Of a stretch of DNA of 64,000 nucleotides, positions 26,814 through 36,550 are shown in pieces. How positions within the stretch are numbered: position 1 is the stretch's first letter; the number at the start of each line of letters is the position of its first letter. The notes under the pieces were generated by a model, which worked only from the letters and a program-made list of their open reading frames with translations, searched no databases and was not told the DNA's origin. The stretch is from Aquimarina latercula DSM 2041 (GTDB lineage: Bacteria > Bacteroidota > Bacteroidia > Flavobacteriales > Flavobacteriaceae), in assembly GCF_000430645.1 (NCBI RefSeq), contig NZ_AUMK01000012.1:62001-126000 (forward strand). Reading direction: 5' to 3'. The translations under genes were made by a program, and so were the position numbers.

Positions 26814-27482
26814 TTATAGCTGTTTTTTAGTGTGAATTGTTTGTATTTCATCCGAAACTATTCTTTTCTTTTCAGAAGAGTTATTTGCTAACCATATCAT
26901 TGCCGACGCTATTGTTGTAGGATGAATAGAACGGTATTTTTTTAAAGGTCCAAAGAGTAGAGGATTTAGAATCTTCATGAATTGTTTGAAAAAATATTCT
27001 CCTGCTCTTTTTTCGTTTCTTTTTCCGCTAATAAGTGAAGGTTGTAAAATATGTGTTTTAGGTATTTCAAATGCTAATATTGTCTCTTCCATTTCACCTT
27101 TGGTACGGTTATAAAAGATTTTACTATCACTATCAGCACCTAATGCAGAAATTACAATAAAAGTCTCAATTTTATTTTGAACACAAAGCTGTGCTGCGGT
27201 AACAGGGATTCCGAAATCAATTGAACGATAAAGACCTTTATCTGGAGTTTTTGAATTTGTGGTTCCTATACAACAAAATACTTCGTCCGCTTTAAAATTG
27301 TCTGCGATTGATTTTAGTTGCAGTACGTTAATCAAATGTTCTTCAATTTTGGAATGCGAAATGCCTATTGCTTTTCGCGAAAACAATTTGATTTTAGTAT
27401 AACGACTATCATCAAGTAATGATGCTAAAAGAATCCTTCCTGTTAATCCTGTTGCGCCAAGTATGATCGCTGTTTTGGACAT
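26814..27482 (-). CDS. NAD(P)-binding Rossmann oxidoreductase (HTATIP2/YwnB-like)
   Basis: A 222-residue atypical SDR. The dinucleotide-binding loop GATGLTG (9-15) follows the first strand, and FIVISALGADSDSKIFYNRTKGEME carries the SDR Ser and a Tyr/Lys-like pattern. It is shorter than extended SDRs and resembles the HTATIP2-like group often called NAD-dependent epimerase/dehydratase. The substrate is unknown. It stands alone on the minus strand. Confidence 0.75.
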   Translation of the reverse strand: MSKTAIILGATGLTGRILLASLLDDSRYTKIKLFSRKAIGISHSKIEEHLINVLQLKSIADNFKADEVFCCIGTTNSKTPDKGLYRSIDFGIPVTAAQLCVQNKIETFIVISALGADSDSKIFYNRTKGEMEETILAFEIPKTHILQPSLISGKRNEKRAGEYFFKQFMKILNPLLFGPLKKYRSIHPTTIASAMIWLANNSSEKKRIVSDEIQTIHTKKQL

Positions 27483-27621
27483 GTTGATTTTGTTTTTTAG
27501 GAAATAGGAACCTTTTACAGTTATCGTTTAATATCCCCTAAGGAATAAATATTTCATAAGTAAACTTGGTAGTAACATTGTACTCACTTATCCGCTGTAT
27601 CGGTATTTATTTGACAGAAAA

Positions 27622-28134
27622 TTATTTTTGTTCGACCATAACTACACTTTCTGGTCTACAATCTTCGTTATCTCCATCAGCAGTTGAAGTTAACTCTACG
27701 ACCGCTTTGTCTTTGTTAGTAGAATCTAACTGTAGCAAGATACTATAATCAGATTTACTGTCTTTGTATTTAGTAACTTCAAAAGAAACTCCCTTATAGC
27801 TGCTCATAAAAGGTTCTTTTTTTGGTTTAATACTATTGGCTCTTCCTTTGATGGTTTTTTTACAAGAATTATTGTTCCAAGTAAGTGTATATTCCACGAT
27901 GTTGTCAGAAATCCAGGAGATTAACAAATTTTGAGAGTAACTACCATTAGCATCTTTTTGTTGAGCAACATATGTTTTGGTAGCAATAATGGTATTGACG
28001 ATTTTAGTTTCAGTATCTAAATCTTTAGCTACCTGCGTAGTATTAGTTTTATTCTCTTTTAATTCATTAGAAGATTTACTTTCCGATTTACAACAGATAA
28101 ATGCAAAGAGTAGAAGTAGGGTGTAATTTTTCAT
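27622..28134 (-). CDS. Hypothetical lipoprotein
   Basis: A 170-residue protein with a lipoprotein signal (MKNYTLLLLFAFICC, lipidation at one of two adjacent Cys). A polar linker (SESKSSNELKENKTNT) is followed by a beta-rich domain (SYSQNLLISWISDNIVEYTL, then SDYSILLQLDS and AVVELTSTADGDNEDC). No family is recognised. It is divergent from dinB with 213 bp between. Confidence 0.6.
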   Translation of the reverse strand: MKNYTLLLLFAFICCKSESKSSNELKENKTNTTQVAKDLDTETKIVNTIIATKTYVAQQKDANGSYSQNLLISWISDNIVEYTLTWNNNSCKKTIKGRANSIKPKKEPFMSSYKGVSFEVTKYKDSKSDYSILLQLDSTNKDKAVVELTSTADGDNEDCRPESVVMVEQK

Positions 28135-28327
28135 TTTTTAAATATAATTTAGTTCAAATTGATTGGGATCAATAAAGCAAGATATTATTTTTATCTCATA
28201 AAATCTATACAAATATAGTAATATCATTTTTTAGAAGTATTTAAGAGTCAAATATTTACTCGTTAAACCGTGTAATTTTAGTTGATAGCCAGTATGTTGT
28301 GGTTTATTTTAAATGATTTATAACTAC

Positions 28328-28335
28328 TATTTTTG
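28328..28335 (+). promoter_or_regulatory. Predicted -7 promoter element of dinB
   Basis: TATTTTTG matches TAnnTTTG and lies 13 bp before the dinB ATG. A TTG occurs at 28297-28299 but the spacing (28 bp) is longer than usual. Confidence 0.4.
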
Positions 28336-28347
28336 TAGTGTACAAGA

Positions 28348-29445
28348 ATGAAAAACGATAGAAAAATAATACATGTTGATATGGATGCATTTTATGCATC
28401 TGTTGAGCAAATGGACAATCCAGAACTTAAAGGAAAACCTTTAGCGGTTGGTGGTGGTGGAAAACGAGGTGTGGTAAGTGCAGCGAGTTATGAGGCAAGA
28501 AAATTTGGTGTGCGTTCTGCAATGCCTGGATTTACGGCTAGAAAACTATGTCCTGATCTATTGTTTGTTAGACCTAGGTTTGATAGATATCAAGAAATTT
28601 CTAAGCAGATCCGTAAGATATTTTTTGATTATACAGATTTAGTAGAACCACTTTCTTTAGATGAAGCATATTTAGATGTTACCGAAAACAAAAAAGGGAA
28701 TCCAAGTGCATCTTTGATTGCCCAAGAAATAAGACATCGCATTTTAGAAGAAGTTGGATTGACGGCATCTGCGGGAATATCTATTAATAAGTTTATTGCA
28801 AAAGTTGCTAGTGACTATAACAAACCAAATGGACAGAAAACTGTAAATCCTGAAGAGGTATTGGTTTTTTTGGAAGATTTGGATGTCAAAAAATTTTATG
28901 GAGTAGGAAAGGTTACACAAGCTAAAATGTATCAGATGGGTATTTATACAGGTAAGGATTTAAAAACAAAATCTGAAGAATTCCTTACTGAGCATTTTGG
29001 TAAATCTGGAGGGCACTATTATAATATAGTCAGAGGAATTCATCTAAGTGAAGTAAAACCGAATAGAGAAAGAAAATCACTAGCTGCCGAAAGAACTTTT
29101 AATGAGAATATATCCTCTGAGATATATATGTTAGAACGCTTAGAAAATATTGCCGAAGAATTACAAAAACGATTAAAAAGGAGTAAAGTTGCTGGAAGAA
29201 CGGTTACTCTAAAGATTAAATATAGTGATTTTACGTTACAGACACGGAGTAAGACATTACCATATTTTGTTAATGACGCTGATATTTTATTAGAGACATC
29301 GAAAGAACTATTGTACCAGTCAGAAATGAAAAATTCTGTACGTCTTTTAGGAATTTCTTTGTCTAATTTGAATACCGGAAATAAAGATCAAAAAAAGAAA
29401 GAAAAAGAAGAAATTGAGATTATACAGCTCAGGTTTGATTTTTAG
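28348..29445 (+). CDS. dinB: DNA polymerase IV (Y-family translesion polymerase)
   Basis: A 365-residue Y-family polymerase. Metal-binding carboxylates are visible at Asp11 (HVDMDAFYASVE) and Asp105-Glu106 (SLDEAYLDV). The HhH thumb region (VKKFYGVGKVTQAKMYQMGI), and the little-finger domain follow. The C-terminus QLRFDF is a good beta-clamp-binding motif. It performs error-prone synthesis past lesions. It is monocistronic, with a hairpin after the stop. Confidence 0.96.
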   Translation: MKNDRKIIHVDMDAFYASVEQMDNPELKGKPLAVGGGGKRGVVSAASYEARKFGVRSAMPGFTARKLCPDLLFVRPRFDRYQEISKQIRKIFFDYTDLVEPLSLDEAYLDVTENKKGNPSASLIAQEIRHRILEEVGLTASAGISINKFIAKVASDYNKPNGQKTVNPEEVLVFLEDLDVKKFYGVGKVTQAKMYQMGIYTGKDLKTKSEEFLTEHFGKSGGHYYNIVRGIHLSEVKPNRERKSLAAERTFNENISSEIYMLERLENIAEELQKRLKRSKVAGRTVTLKIKYSDFTLQTRSKTLPYFVNDADILLETSKELLYQSEMKNSVRLLGISLSNLNTGNKDQKKKEKEEIEIIQLRFDF

Positions 29446-29491
29446 CAAAGTCCTTTTTTTAGTATTACTATAGGAACCAGTTATAAAATTG

Positions 29492-29523
29492 AGTAAAAGT
29501 CAGCTAAGTAACTGACCTTTACT
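29492..29523. terminator. Hairpin between dinB and a convergent lipoprotein gene
   Basis: AGTAAAAGTCAG and CTGACCTTTACT pair over 12 positions with one mismatch and an 8-base loop, then TTTTTC. It lies between convergent stop codons. Confidence 0.55.
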
Positions 29524-29546
29524 TTTTCAATTTTTAATGATGATTC

Positions 29547-30077
29547 TTACTCATATATGTATTTAAATGTTCCATCGGTTATATTGAAATCAATGGGTGA
29601 TGAAGGGTCAAAGGTTCCATCCACTGTTGTAAATGAAAAGGTTCCGGTTACAGTCTTTGTTGAGGTATTTACTTCCGTGATCTCAATTGTGCCATTTTTC
29701 GTAGATTCATCTATTTCGTTTGTAAGGTCTAAAAAGTCGATAAAGTGAGAAGGTGTGGTGTCGAAGGTTTCAGGACCTGTTTCATAAGAACCAACTATAA
29801 TATCACTCTTTTTTAACCAAATTTTAATTTCTTTACCTCCTATAACACCTCCCTCTCGACCAATTAATAAAACAAAGTCTTCTTTTGGGAAGTAATTGAA
29901 AATAGTTGTGCTAGACGGTTCATTATTTCCAAAAGGATTATTGGCTTGGAAATCTTCTCCATTTATTTTAGCCGTCATTGCATAATTACTATTTTCAGGT
30001 GACGAGTCATCTGATGATGAACATGATAAAAAAGTTAAGACTGTGATCGTAATAAAAAGGATAAATTTAATTTTCAT
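29547..30077 (-). CDS. DUF6252-like lipoprotein
   Basis: A 176-residue lipoprotein (MKIKFILFITITVLTFLSC then SSSDDSS linker). The mature domain starts with MTAKINGEDFQAN, the typical opening of Flavobacteriaceae DUF6252-type beta-sandwich lipoproteins, and ends in alternating strands (GTIEITEVNTSTKTVTGTF, SFTTVDGTF, FNITDGTFKYIY). No function is known. It is monocistronic. Confidence 0.65.
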   Translation of the reverse strand: MKIKFILFITITVLTFLSCSSSDDSSPENSNYAMTAKINGEDFQANNPFGNNEPSSTTIFNYFPKEDFVLLIGREGGVIGGKEIKIWLKKSDIIVGSYETGPETFDTTPSHFIDFLDLTNEIDESTKNGTIEITEVNTSTKTVTGTFSFTTVDGTFDPSSPIDFNITDGTFKYIYE

Positions 30078-30208
30078 AAAGCTCTGTTTTTAGTAAATGA
30101 TTAGCATAAATGCATCTCAGAATAATTTTAGATTTTATATAAGTAACACTTTATGTTAAAATGTTACTCTATAAATTGAGCTTTTAGTGCTTATATATTA
30201 AGATAAGA

Positions 30209-31354
30209 TTAAATACTACACAATATTTCTGCAGCGCTTTTTAGAGTATCATCCGTTTTTGCAAAACAAAACCTAAGTACTTTGTCATCTTGTTGATTTA
30301 GATTAAATACTGAAATAGGTATAGAAGCAATTTTGTATTCTTTTGTTAACCTTTCTGCGAAAGTTACATCTCCCTCATCCGTAATATTGGAGTAATCTAA
30401 TAATTGGAAATAAGTCCCGGCAGCTGGGACGTATGAAAATCGAGAATCTTTAATTAATGATAAAAATAAGTCTCTTTTTTTCTGATAAAAATTAGGTAAA
30501 GACATATAATTTTCAGGAGTTTTTAAATATTCGGCTAAGGCGTATTGCATAGGGTGATTACTACAGAACACATTAAATTGATGTACTTTTCTGAATTCTT
30601 CCATCAACTCTTTAGGAGCTATACAGTATCCCATTTTCCAACCAGTAGTATGAAATGTTTTTCCAAAAGAAGAAGTGATAAATGCTCTTTCGGATAATCC
30701 CGGAAACCTGGCAACACTTTGATGCGGTTGACTGTCAAAAATTATATGTTCATATACCTCGTCACTAAGTAAAATAATATCTGTGCCTTTTAATAAGTTT
30801 TCTAGTTTTAGCATATCCTCTTTGGATAAAATTGTTCCTGTAGGATTATGAGGTGTGTTGATAATAATCATCTTTGTTTTAGAAGTAATTTTATTAGCTA
30901 CTTCGTGCCAATCAACGGTAAAGTTAGGAGTGGATAATTGTACAGGAATAACTTTACCCCCAAAAAGTTTTACTGAAGGTTCGTAAGAATCATAAGCAGG
31001 TTTAAATATTATAACTTCATCTCCTTGGCGGATAAAAGCAGAAATAATAGTAAAGATCGCTTGGGTTGCACCTGAAGTAACGGTTACTTCAGTATCGGGG
31101 TGATAATTACTATTATATAAAGTATTTGTTTTTTCCGCAATGATTTCTCTAAGAGATACCAGGCCAGGCATAGGAGCATATTGATTATATCCTTTTTGCA
31201 TTGCGTTAGTAACCAAATTCGTTAGTTTACTATCCGTTTCAAAATTTGGAAAACCTTGAGACAGATTAATTGCTTTATATTCATTTGCCATATTACTCAT
31301 AACAGTAAAAATAGTGGTGGATACTTCTGGAAGTTTGGAATGTATGTGTCGCAT
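30209..31354 (-). CDS. PLP-dependent class I/II aminotransferase (methionine aminotransferase-like)
   Basis: A 381-residue fold-type I aminotransferase. The PLP lysine is Lys232 in SSFGKTFHTTGWKMGY, Asn170 lies in NTPHNPTG, and Asp198/Tyr201 are in LLSDEVYEH. The pattern LSQGFPNFETD near the N-terminus is typical of the YbdL/methionine-aminotransferase subgroup that transfers the amino group of methionine and other hydrophobic amino acids in methionine salvage. It is divergent from sdhCAB. Substrate preference is inferred from family resemblance. Confidence 0.88.
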   Translation of the reverse strand: MRHIHSKLPEVSTTIFTVMSNMANEYKAINLSQGFPNFETDSKLTNLVTNAMQKGYNQYAPMPGLVSLREIIAEKTNTLYNSNYHPDTEVTVTSGATQAIFTIISAFIRQGDEVIIFKPAYDSYEPSVKLFGGKVIPVQLSTPNFTVDWHEVANKITSKTKMIIINTPHNPTGTILSKEDMLKLENLLKGTDIILLSDEVYEHIIFDSQPHQSVARFPGLSERAFITSSFGKTFHTTGWKMGYCIAPKELMEEFRKVHQFNVFCSNHPMQYALAEYLKTPENYMSLPNFYQKKRDLFLSLIKDSRFSYVPAAGTYFQLLDYSNITDEGDVTFAERLTKEYKIASIPISVFNLNQQDDKVLRFCFAKTDDTLKSAAEILCSI

Positions 31355-31500
31355 GAGATAAAATTAATATGATTATAAAATGCAGTATTGTCTTTTGTTC
31401 AAAGTTAGCACTATATTTCAAACGATTTCGTAATGAATCCTCAACAAAATTTGAATTCTATTTTAATTCATTATAAATACTGCATTACTGTATCAAAATC

Positions 31501-31531
31501 TTGTTAAAAACAAGTTTGAAGCTTATTTTTG
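31501..31531 (+). promoter_or_regulatory. Predicted sdhCAB promoter
   Basis: TTG at 31501-31503 and TATTTTTG at 31524-31531 are 20 bp apart, fitting the Bacteroidota -33/-7 consensus (TTG, TAnnTTTG). The -7 box ends 28 bp before the sdhC start codon. Confidence 0.6.
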
Positions 31532-31559
31532 CTAATCAAATTTTTAAACATTCTTAATA

Positions 31560-32225
31560 ATGAGTGGATTGATAAAATCTTCAATAGCTAGAAAGGTTGC
31601 GATGGCACTTTCGGGACTTTTCTTAGTATTTTTCTTATTACAGCACTTTACGATCAATTTTACTTCTATTTTTAGTCCGGATACTTTTAATGAGTTGTCT
31701 CATTTTATGGGTACAAATCCTTTGGTTCAATTTGCGCTGCAACCCGTATTAATTTTTGGAGTAGTTTTCCATTTTGTAATGGGATTTATTTTGGAAGTAA
31801 AAAATAGAAATGCAAGAGCGGTTAAATATGCAAAATATAGCGGTGGGGCTAATGCTTCTTGGATGTCACGAAACATGATTCTTTCAGGTTTGGTAATTTT
31901 AGCATTTTTAGGATTACATTTTTATGATTTCTGGATTCCAGAAATGGTTCATAAATATGTAGAATTTGCACCAGAAGATCCAACTCGTTATTATCACGAG
32001 CTCTTAGAGAAATTTGTAAGTCCAGTACGCACAGGAATATATGTGCTTTCATTTGTTTTCTTAGCATTACATCTTTGGCATGGTTTCGCGTCTTCCTTTC
32101 AATCAGTTGGTTTTAATAATAAATTTTCTGTGGGAGCGACTAAGTTTGCTAAAGTGTTCGCTATTATAATTCCTCTTGGATTTATAATCATATCCTTGGT
32201 TCTTCATTTTAATCATAATCATTAA
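31560..32225 (+). CDS. sdhC: Succinate dehydrogenase cytochrome b subunit
   Basis: A 221-residue membrane protein with five predicted helices, the single-subunit anchor (type B) of Bacteroidota succinate:menaquinone oxidoreductases. Conserved His residues in the helices (LLQHFTI, FHFVMGF, LHFYDFW, LHLWHGF) are candidates for ligands of the two hemes b. It passes electrons from SdhB to menaquinone. It starts the sdhCAB operon, 10 bp before sdhA. No separate sdhD is present, as expected. Confidence 0.94.
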   Translation: MSGLIKSSIARKVAMALSGLFLVFFLLQHFTINFTSIFSPDTFNELSHFMGTNPLVQFALQPVLIFGVVFHFVMGFILEVKNRNARAVKYAKYSGGANASWMSRNMILSGLVILAFLGLHFYDFWIPEMVHKYVEFAPEDPTRYYHELLEKFVSPVRTGIYVLSFVFLALHLWHGFASSFQSVGFNNKFSVGATKFAKVFAIIIPLGFIIISLVLHFNHNH

Positions 32226-32235
32226 AACCACTATT

Positions 32236-34251
32236 ATGTCAATTTTAGACTCTAAAATACCAGAAGGTCCACTGGCTGATAAGTGGACAAAACATAAAAA
32301 TACAATTAACCTGGTAAATCCGGCAAACAAACGTAATATTGATGTTATTGTTGTTGGTACTGGATTAGCAGGTGGAAGTGCTGCTGCTACGTTGGCAGAA
32401 CTTGGTTATAACGTTAAAACATTTTGTTATCAAGATTCTCCAAGACGTGCACATTCTATTGCAGCACAAGGAGGAATTAATGCTGCAAAAAATTATCAAG
32501 GAGATGGAGATTCTAATTATCGCCTTTTTTATGATACTGTAAAAGGAGGAGATTATAGATCAAGAGAAGCAAATGTATATAGATTAGCAGAGGTTTCAGG
32601 AAATATAATCGATCAATGTGTTGCACAAGGTGTGCCTTTTGCACGTGAATATGGTGGATTGTTAGATAATAGATCATTTGGTGGAGTATTAGTATCTCGT
32701 ACTTTTTATGCTAAAGGACAAACTGGACAACAGTTATTACTTGGAGCATATTCTGCAATGAATCGCCAGATTAATAGAGGTAAAATACAAGCTTTCAATC
32801 GTCACGAGATGTTAGATCTTGTAAAAATAGACGGTAAAGCTAGAGGTATTGTAGCCAGAAACTTGGTAACCGGAGAAATCGAACGTCATTCTGCACATGC
32901 AGTAGTATTGGCAACTGGAGGATATGGAAATGTATTTTTCTTGAGTACCAATGCAATGGGTAGTAATGTAATGGCAGCTTGGAGAGCACATAGGAGAGGA
33001 GCCTTTTTTGCAAATCCTTGTTATACTCAGATTCATCCTACATGTATTCCTGTATCAGGTGATCATCAATCGAAGTTGACACTGATGTCTGAATCCTTGC
33101 GTAATGATGGAAGAATTTGGGTTCCAAAGAAAAAAGAAGATGCTGAGGCTATTCGTGCAGGTAAATTAAAACCTACACAATTATCTGAGGAAGAAAGAGA
33201 TTATTATTTAGAAAGAAGATATCCTGCATTTGGAAATTTAGTTCCACGTGATGTAGCTTCTAGGGCTGCAAAGGAACGTTGTGATGAAGGCTTTGGAGTT
33301 AATAAAACAGGTGAAGCTGTATATCTTGATTTTGCGGCTGCAATCCAACGATACGGAAAAGAAAAAGCATTAACTTCTGGTATTCATAATCCAACTGCAG
33401 AACAGATATTGGAATTTGGAGAAAAAGTAATAGAGGATAAGTATGGTAACTTATTCCAGATGTATGAAAAGATCGTAGATGAGAATCCTTATAAAACACC
33501 AATGATGATTTATCCTGCAGTACATTATACAATGGGAGGTCTTTGGGTAGATTATAATTTACAGACAACTGTTCCTGGATGCTATGCAGCTGGAGAAGCT
33601 AACTTTTCTGATCACGGGGCAAACAGGTTAGGTGCTTCTGCTTTAATGCAAGGTTTAGCTGATGGATATTTTGTATTACCATATACAATAGGAGATTATT
33701 TATCACATGATATTAGAACAGGAAAAATACCTACAGATACTCCAGAGTTTGATCAAGCAGAGAAGGATGTAAAAGATCGAATCGAAAAGTTAATGTCTGG
33801 ATCTGGAGAGCATTCTGTTGATTATTACCATAAAAAATTAGGTAAAATCATGTGGAACAAATGCGGAATGTCTCGTAATGAGAAAGGATTAAAAGAAGCA
33901 ATTGATGAAATTGCTGTTTTAAGAGAGGATTTTTGGAAAAATGTAAAAGTTCCTGGAGATGCTAATAGTATGAATCCAGAGTTAGAAAAAGCAGGAAGAG
34001 TTGCAGATTTCTTAGAATTGGGAGAATTATTTGCCAAAGATGCTTTAGACCGTAATGAATCTTGTGGGGGACATTTTAGAGAAGAGTCTGTAGAACAATC
34101 TGGAGAACAAAAAGGAGAAGCATTGAGAGATGATAAAAACTTTAAGTATGTTTCTGCTTGGGAATACAAAGGGGAGCCTAAAGATGCTGTACTTCATAAA
34201 GAAGATTTAGTATTTGAAAACATTGAATTAAAAACACGTTCTTATAAATAA
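32236..34251 (+). CDS. sdhA: Succinate dehydrogenase flavoprotein subunit
   Basis: A 671-residue flavoprotein. The FAD-binding GTGLAGG lies at 41-47, and His73 in [11 protein letters not shown] is the probable covalent FAD site. Substrate-binding and catalytic segments follow ([18 protein letters not shown] with the catalytic Arg, [11 protein letters not shown]). It oxidises succinate to fumarate in the TCA cycle at the cytoplasmic face of the membrane. The length is typical of the Bacteroidota type. It lies between sdhC and sdhB with 5-10 bp gaps. Confidence 0.97.
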   Translation: MSILDSKIPEGPLADKWTKHKNTINLVNPANKRNIDVIVVGTGLAGGSAAATLAELGYNVKTFCYQDSPRRAHSIAAQGGINAAKNYQGDGDSNYRLFYDTVKGGDYRSREANVYRLAEVSGNIIDQCVAQGVPFAREYGGLLDNRSFGGVLVSRTFYAKGQTGQQLLLGAYSAMNRQINRGKIQAFNRHEMLDLVKIDGKARGIVARNLVTGEIERHSAHAVVLATGGYGNVFFLSTNAMGSNVMAAWRAHRRGAFFANPCYTQIHPTCIPVSGDHQSKLTLMSESLRNDGRIWVPKKKEDAEAIRAGKLKPTQLSEEERDYYLERRYPAFGNLVPRDVASRAAKERCDEGFGVNKTGEAVYLDFAAAIQRYGKEKALTSGIHNPTAEQILEFGEKVIEDKYGNLFQMYEKIVDENPYKTPMMIYPAVHYTMGGLWVDYNLQTTVPGCYAAGEANFSDHGANRLGASALMQGLADGYFVLPYTIGDYLSHDIRTGKIPTDTPEFDQAEKDVKDRIEKLMSGSGEHSVDYYHKKLGKIMWNKCGMSRNEKGLKEAIDEIAVLREDFWKNVKVPGDANSMNPELEKAGRVADFLELGELFAKDALDRNESCGGHFREESVEQSGEQKGEALRDDKNFKYVSAWEYKGEPKDAVLHKEDLVFENIELKTRSYK

Positions 34252-34256
34252 AAGCT

Positions 34257-35003
34257 ATGAATCTTACATTAAAAATATGGCGTCAAAAAGATGCTCAATC
34301 TAAAGGAAAGATAGTAGAGTATCCGATATCTGGAATTGAAGGAGACATGTCTTTTTTAGAAATGCTAGATGTGTTAAATGAAGAATTAATTACCAAAGGT
34401 GAAGAGCCTGTAGTTTTTGATCACGATTGTAGAGAAGGTATTTGTGGAGCTTGCTCTTTACAGATTAACGGAGAACCTCATGGACCAGATAGATTAGTTA
34501 CTACTTGTCAGTTACATATGCGAAAGTTCAATGATGGGGATACTATTTTTATAGAACCTTTTAGAGCACAGGCATTTCCTGTCGTAAAGGATTTAATGGT
34601 AGATAGAAGTGCTTTTGATAGAATTCAACATGCTGGAGGTTATATTTCGGTAAATACTTCTGGAAACACTATAGATGCGAATGCTATTCCAGTAAATAAA
34701 GAAAATGCAGATGATGCTTTTGCCGCAGCAACTTGTATTGGTTGTGGAGCTTGTGTAGCCGCTTGTAAGAATGCTTCTGCGATGTTATTTACATCAGCAA
34801 AGGTATCTCAATATGCATTGTTGCCACAAGGACAAGTAGAAGCGACTGAACGTGTAATGGCTATGGTAAATCAAATGGATGAAGAAGGGTTTGGTAATTG
34901 TACGAATACAGGTGCTTGTGAGATAGAGTGTCCTAAAGGTATTTCTTTAGAGAATATAGCACGTATGAATCGAGAATATCTAAAAGCAAGCTTGAAAGGA
35001 TAG
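34257..35003 (+). CDS. sdhB: Succinate dehydrogenase iron-sulfur subunit
   Basis: A 248-residue protein with the ferredoxin-like [2Fe-2S] cysteines Cys58, Cys63, Cys66 and Cys84, and the C-terminal clusters with Cys160/163/166/170 ([11 protein letters not shown]) and Cys215/221/225. This matches the [2Fe-2S], [4Fe-4S], [3Fe-4S] electron wire. It is the last gene of the operon, closed by a strong terminator at 35032-35066. Confidence 0.97.
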   Translation: MNLTLKIWRQKDAQSKGKIVEYPISGIEGDMSFLEMLDVLNEELITKGEEPVVFDHDCREGICGACSLQINGEPHGPDRLVTTCQLHMRKFNDGDTIFIEPFRAQAFPVVKDLMVDRSAFDRIQHAGGYISVNTSGNTIDANAIPVNKENADDAFAAATCIGCGACVAACKNASAMLFTSAKVSQYALLPQGQVEATERVMAMVNQMDEEGFGNCTNTGACEIECPKGISLENIARMNREYLKASLKG

Positions 35004-35031
35004 TTTATTAAGTACATACATAAACAAGAGG

Positions 35032-35066
35032 AAAACTCCAAATCAATTGATTTGGAGTTTTTTTTT
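35032..35066 (+). terminator. Intrinsic terminator of sdhCAB
   Basis: AAAACTCCAAATC / GATTTGGAGTTTT form a 13 bp stem around AATT, followed by a run of T. The stem core AACTCCAAAT is reused in the next terminator at 35389. Confidence 0.85.
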
Positions 35067-35179
35067 GAAAAGGAATGTTTTTTGTGGTAACATTTTTCGA
35101 ACTAAAGACATTAATTAATAGATGATACGTTAAGTTAAATGATTTATATAATTATGGAGTAAATTCGCCTGCTAAGTTT

Positions 35180-35368
35180 ATGGATCATGAAAAATATTAT
35201 ATCGAGATTGATGGTAAGATGGTGCATCTTAAAATGAATAAAAGAAAGATTGTAAAATCTTTTCCTGGCAAACAAAGTGAGTTAAAAAGTTATATAAATA
35301 AAGAAGGTTTAAACTTTAAGAAGGAAGTGGATTTAGTTAGATTGGTGGCATATTATGATACGCTATAG
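35180..35368 (+). CDS. Small hypothetical protein
   Basis: A 62-residue, Lys-rich product (MDHEKYYIEIDGKMVHLKMN, KRKIVKSFPGKQSELKSYIN) ending in a helical VDLVRLVAYYDTL. No signal peptide and no recognised family. It lies alone between two terminators with the same stem sequence, which supports it being a real transcription unit. The function is unknown. Confidence 0.5.
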   Translation: MDHEKYYIEIDGKMVHLKMNKRKIVKSFPGKQSELKSYINKEGLNFKKEVDLVRLVAYYDTL

Positions 35369-35388
35369 GTAAAATTTTGTTAAACGCT

Positions 35389-35421
35389 AAAACTCCAAAT
35401 AGCTTAATATTTGGAGTTTTT
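35389..35421 (+). terminator. Intrinsic terminator after the 62-residue ORF
   Basis: AAAACTCCAAATA / TATTTGGAGTTTT form a 13 bp stem around GCTTAA, followed by T residues. It shares AAAACTCCAAAT with the sdhB terminator. Confidence 0.75.
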
Positions 35422-35439
35422 AGATAATCCCCGAATGCA

Positions 35440-35943
35440 ATGTATAAAATTATATTCTATTTAATTGTCCTACTTATCCTATCAGCTAGTTGTACGGAAA
35501 AGGATGCAGTAAGTCAGGATATTATGCGAGAAGTAGAAGGTCTGGTTACAAATGATGAAAGAAGGTTTTTCTTAGAAGAAATACAGCAAGTGAATTGGAA
35601 GATGCGTAAACAGATTAATGATATTGAAATGGTATATGGTTATGATAGTAAAGAAAGAAAAGAAGCTTTTCAATTGATGTTACAAACTAATAAAATTAAT
35701 CTACAAAAAATTGAATTATATTTAAAAAAGTATGGCCATCCATCTGCTGCAGTGCATGGAGATTTGGCAGCAAAAACTCCTTATATTATAATTCATCATT
35801 CAGGAAACTTAGCATCTAAAGAGCGAAATTTTGAGCATCTCTATAAAGCATATAAGCATGGAGATTTAGGACCAAGCAATTTTTCAGTTTTTTTAGGTAA
35901 ATATTACACTTCAAAATTCGATAAACAATATAATTTACCTTAG
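35440..35943 (+). CDS. DUF6624-like lipoprotein, copy 1
   Basis: A 167-residue lipoprotein (signal MYKIIFYLIVLLILSASC). The mature part is helical: TNDERRFFLEEIQQV, NKINLQKIELYLKKYGHPS, LAAKTPYIIIHHSGN, then KHGDLGPSNFSVFLGKYY. The Gly-His-Pro and IHHSG elements recall DUF6624 proteins (GWP... QH pattern), although the final YG motif is not clear. It is paralogous to the next gene, 40 bp downstream. Function unknown. Confidence 0.6.
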   Translation: MYKIIFYLIVLLILSASCTEKDAVSQDIMREVEGLVTNDERRFFLEEIQQVNWKMRKQINDIEMVYGYDSKERKEAFQLMLQTNKINLQKIELYLKKYGHPSAAVHGDLAAKTPYIIIHHSGNLASKERNFEHLYKAYKHGDLGPSNFSVFLGKYYTSKFDKQYNLP

Positions 35944-35983
35944 TTTTTGAAATAGATTAGGGTTTCAATATTAAAGAAGTATC

Positions 35984-36550
35984 ATGAATAAGGTTATATA
36001 TTGCTTGATCTTTATATTAATATTAGGTTGTAATAAGGAAGATAAAATAAGCAAAGAAATTGTTCTTGAGGTTAAGTCTTTGTATACTAATGATGAGAAG
36101 ATGGCTTTTTTAGAGGAAATACATTTACAAGATCAAAAAGTTCGTAAGAATCTTGCCGAAGTAGAGCTAGAATTTGGGTATGATAGTGATGAGAAAAAGG
36201 GAGCGATACAGCGGATGATTAAAAATGATCGAATTAATCTTCAAAAAATTGAACTGTATTTGCAGGAATATGGGCACCCGTCTAAAGATACACTAGGAGA
36301 ACTAGCGGCTGGAACTCCCTGGATCGTTATTCATCATTCAGGAAACATTGAGTCAAGGCAAAGAAACTTTACCTATTTGTATAATGCTTACTTAAATGAA
36401 GATCTTAAACCCGGTAGTTTTTCATTTTATTTAGAAAGGTTTCATCGTATGAAATTTGGTAATCGATTTACACTTCCTAATCCATATAAACAAGAACAAT
36501 TAATTGATTCTTTAATCAAACGTTTAGATTTATCAGGCTTAACTAAATAA
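35984..36550 (+). CDS. DUF6624-like lipoprotein, copy 2
   Basis: A 188-residue lipoprotein (MNKVIYCLIFILILGC) clearly related to copy 1 over its whole mature length (TNDEKMAFLEEIHLQ, RINLQKIELYLQEYGHPS, TPWIVIHHSGN). It has ~25 extra C-terminal residues. It overlaps the convergent Rossmann protein gene by 12 bp at the 3' ends. Tandem duplication is the likely origin; function unknown. Confidence 0.6.
   Translation: MNKVIYCLIFILILGCNKEDKISKEIVLEVKSLYTNDEKMAFLEEIHLQDQKVRKNLAEVELEFGYDSDEKKGAIQRMIKNDRINLQKIELYLQEYGHPSKDTLGELAAGTPWIVIHHSGNIESRQRNFTYLYNAYLNEDLKPGSFSFYLERFHRMKFGNRFTLPNPYKQEQLIDSLIKRLDLSGLTK

Noticed and set aside
33825..34169. 114-codon antisense ORF within sdhA
   Set aside because: Shadow of a certain housekeeping gene.
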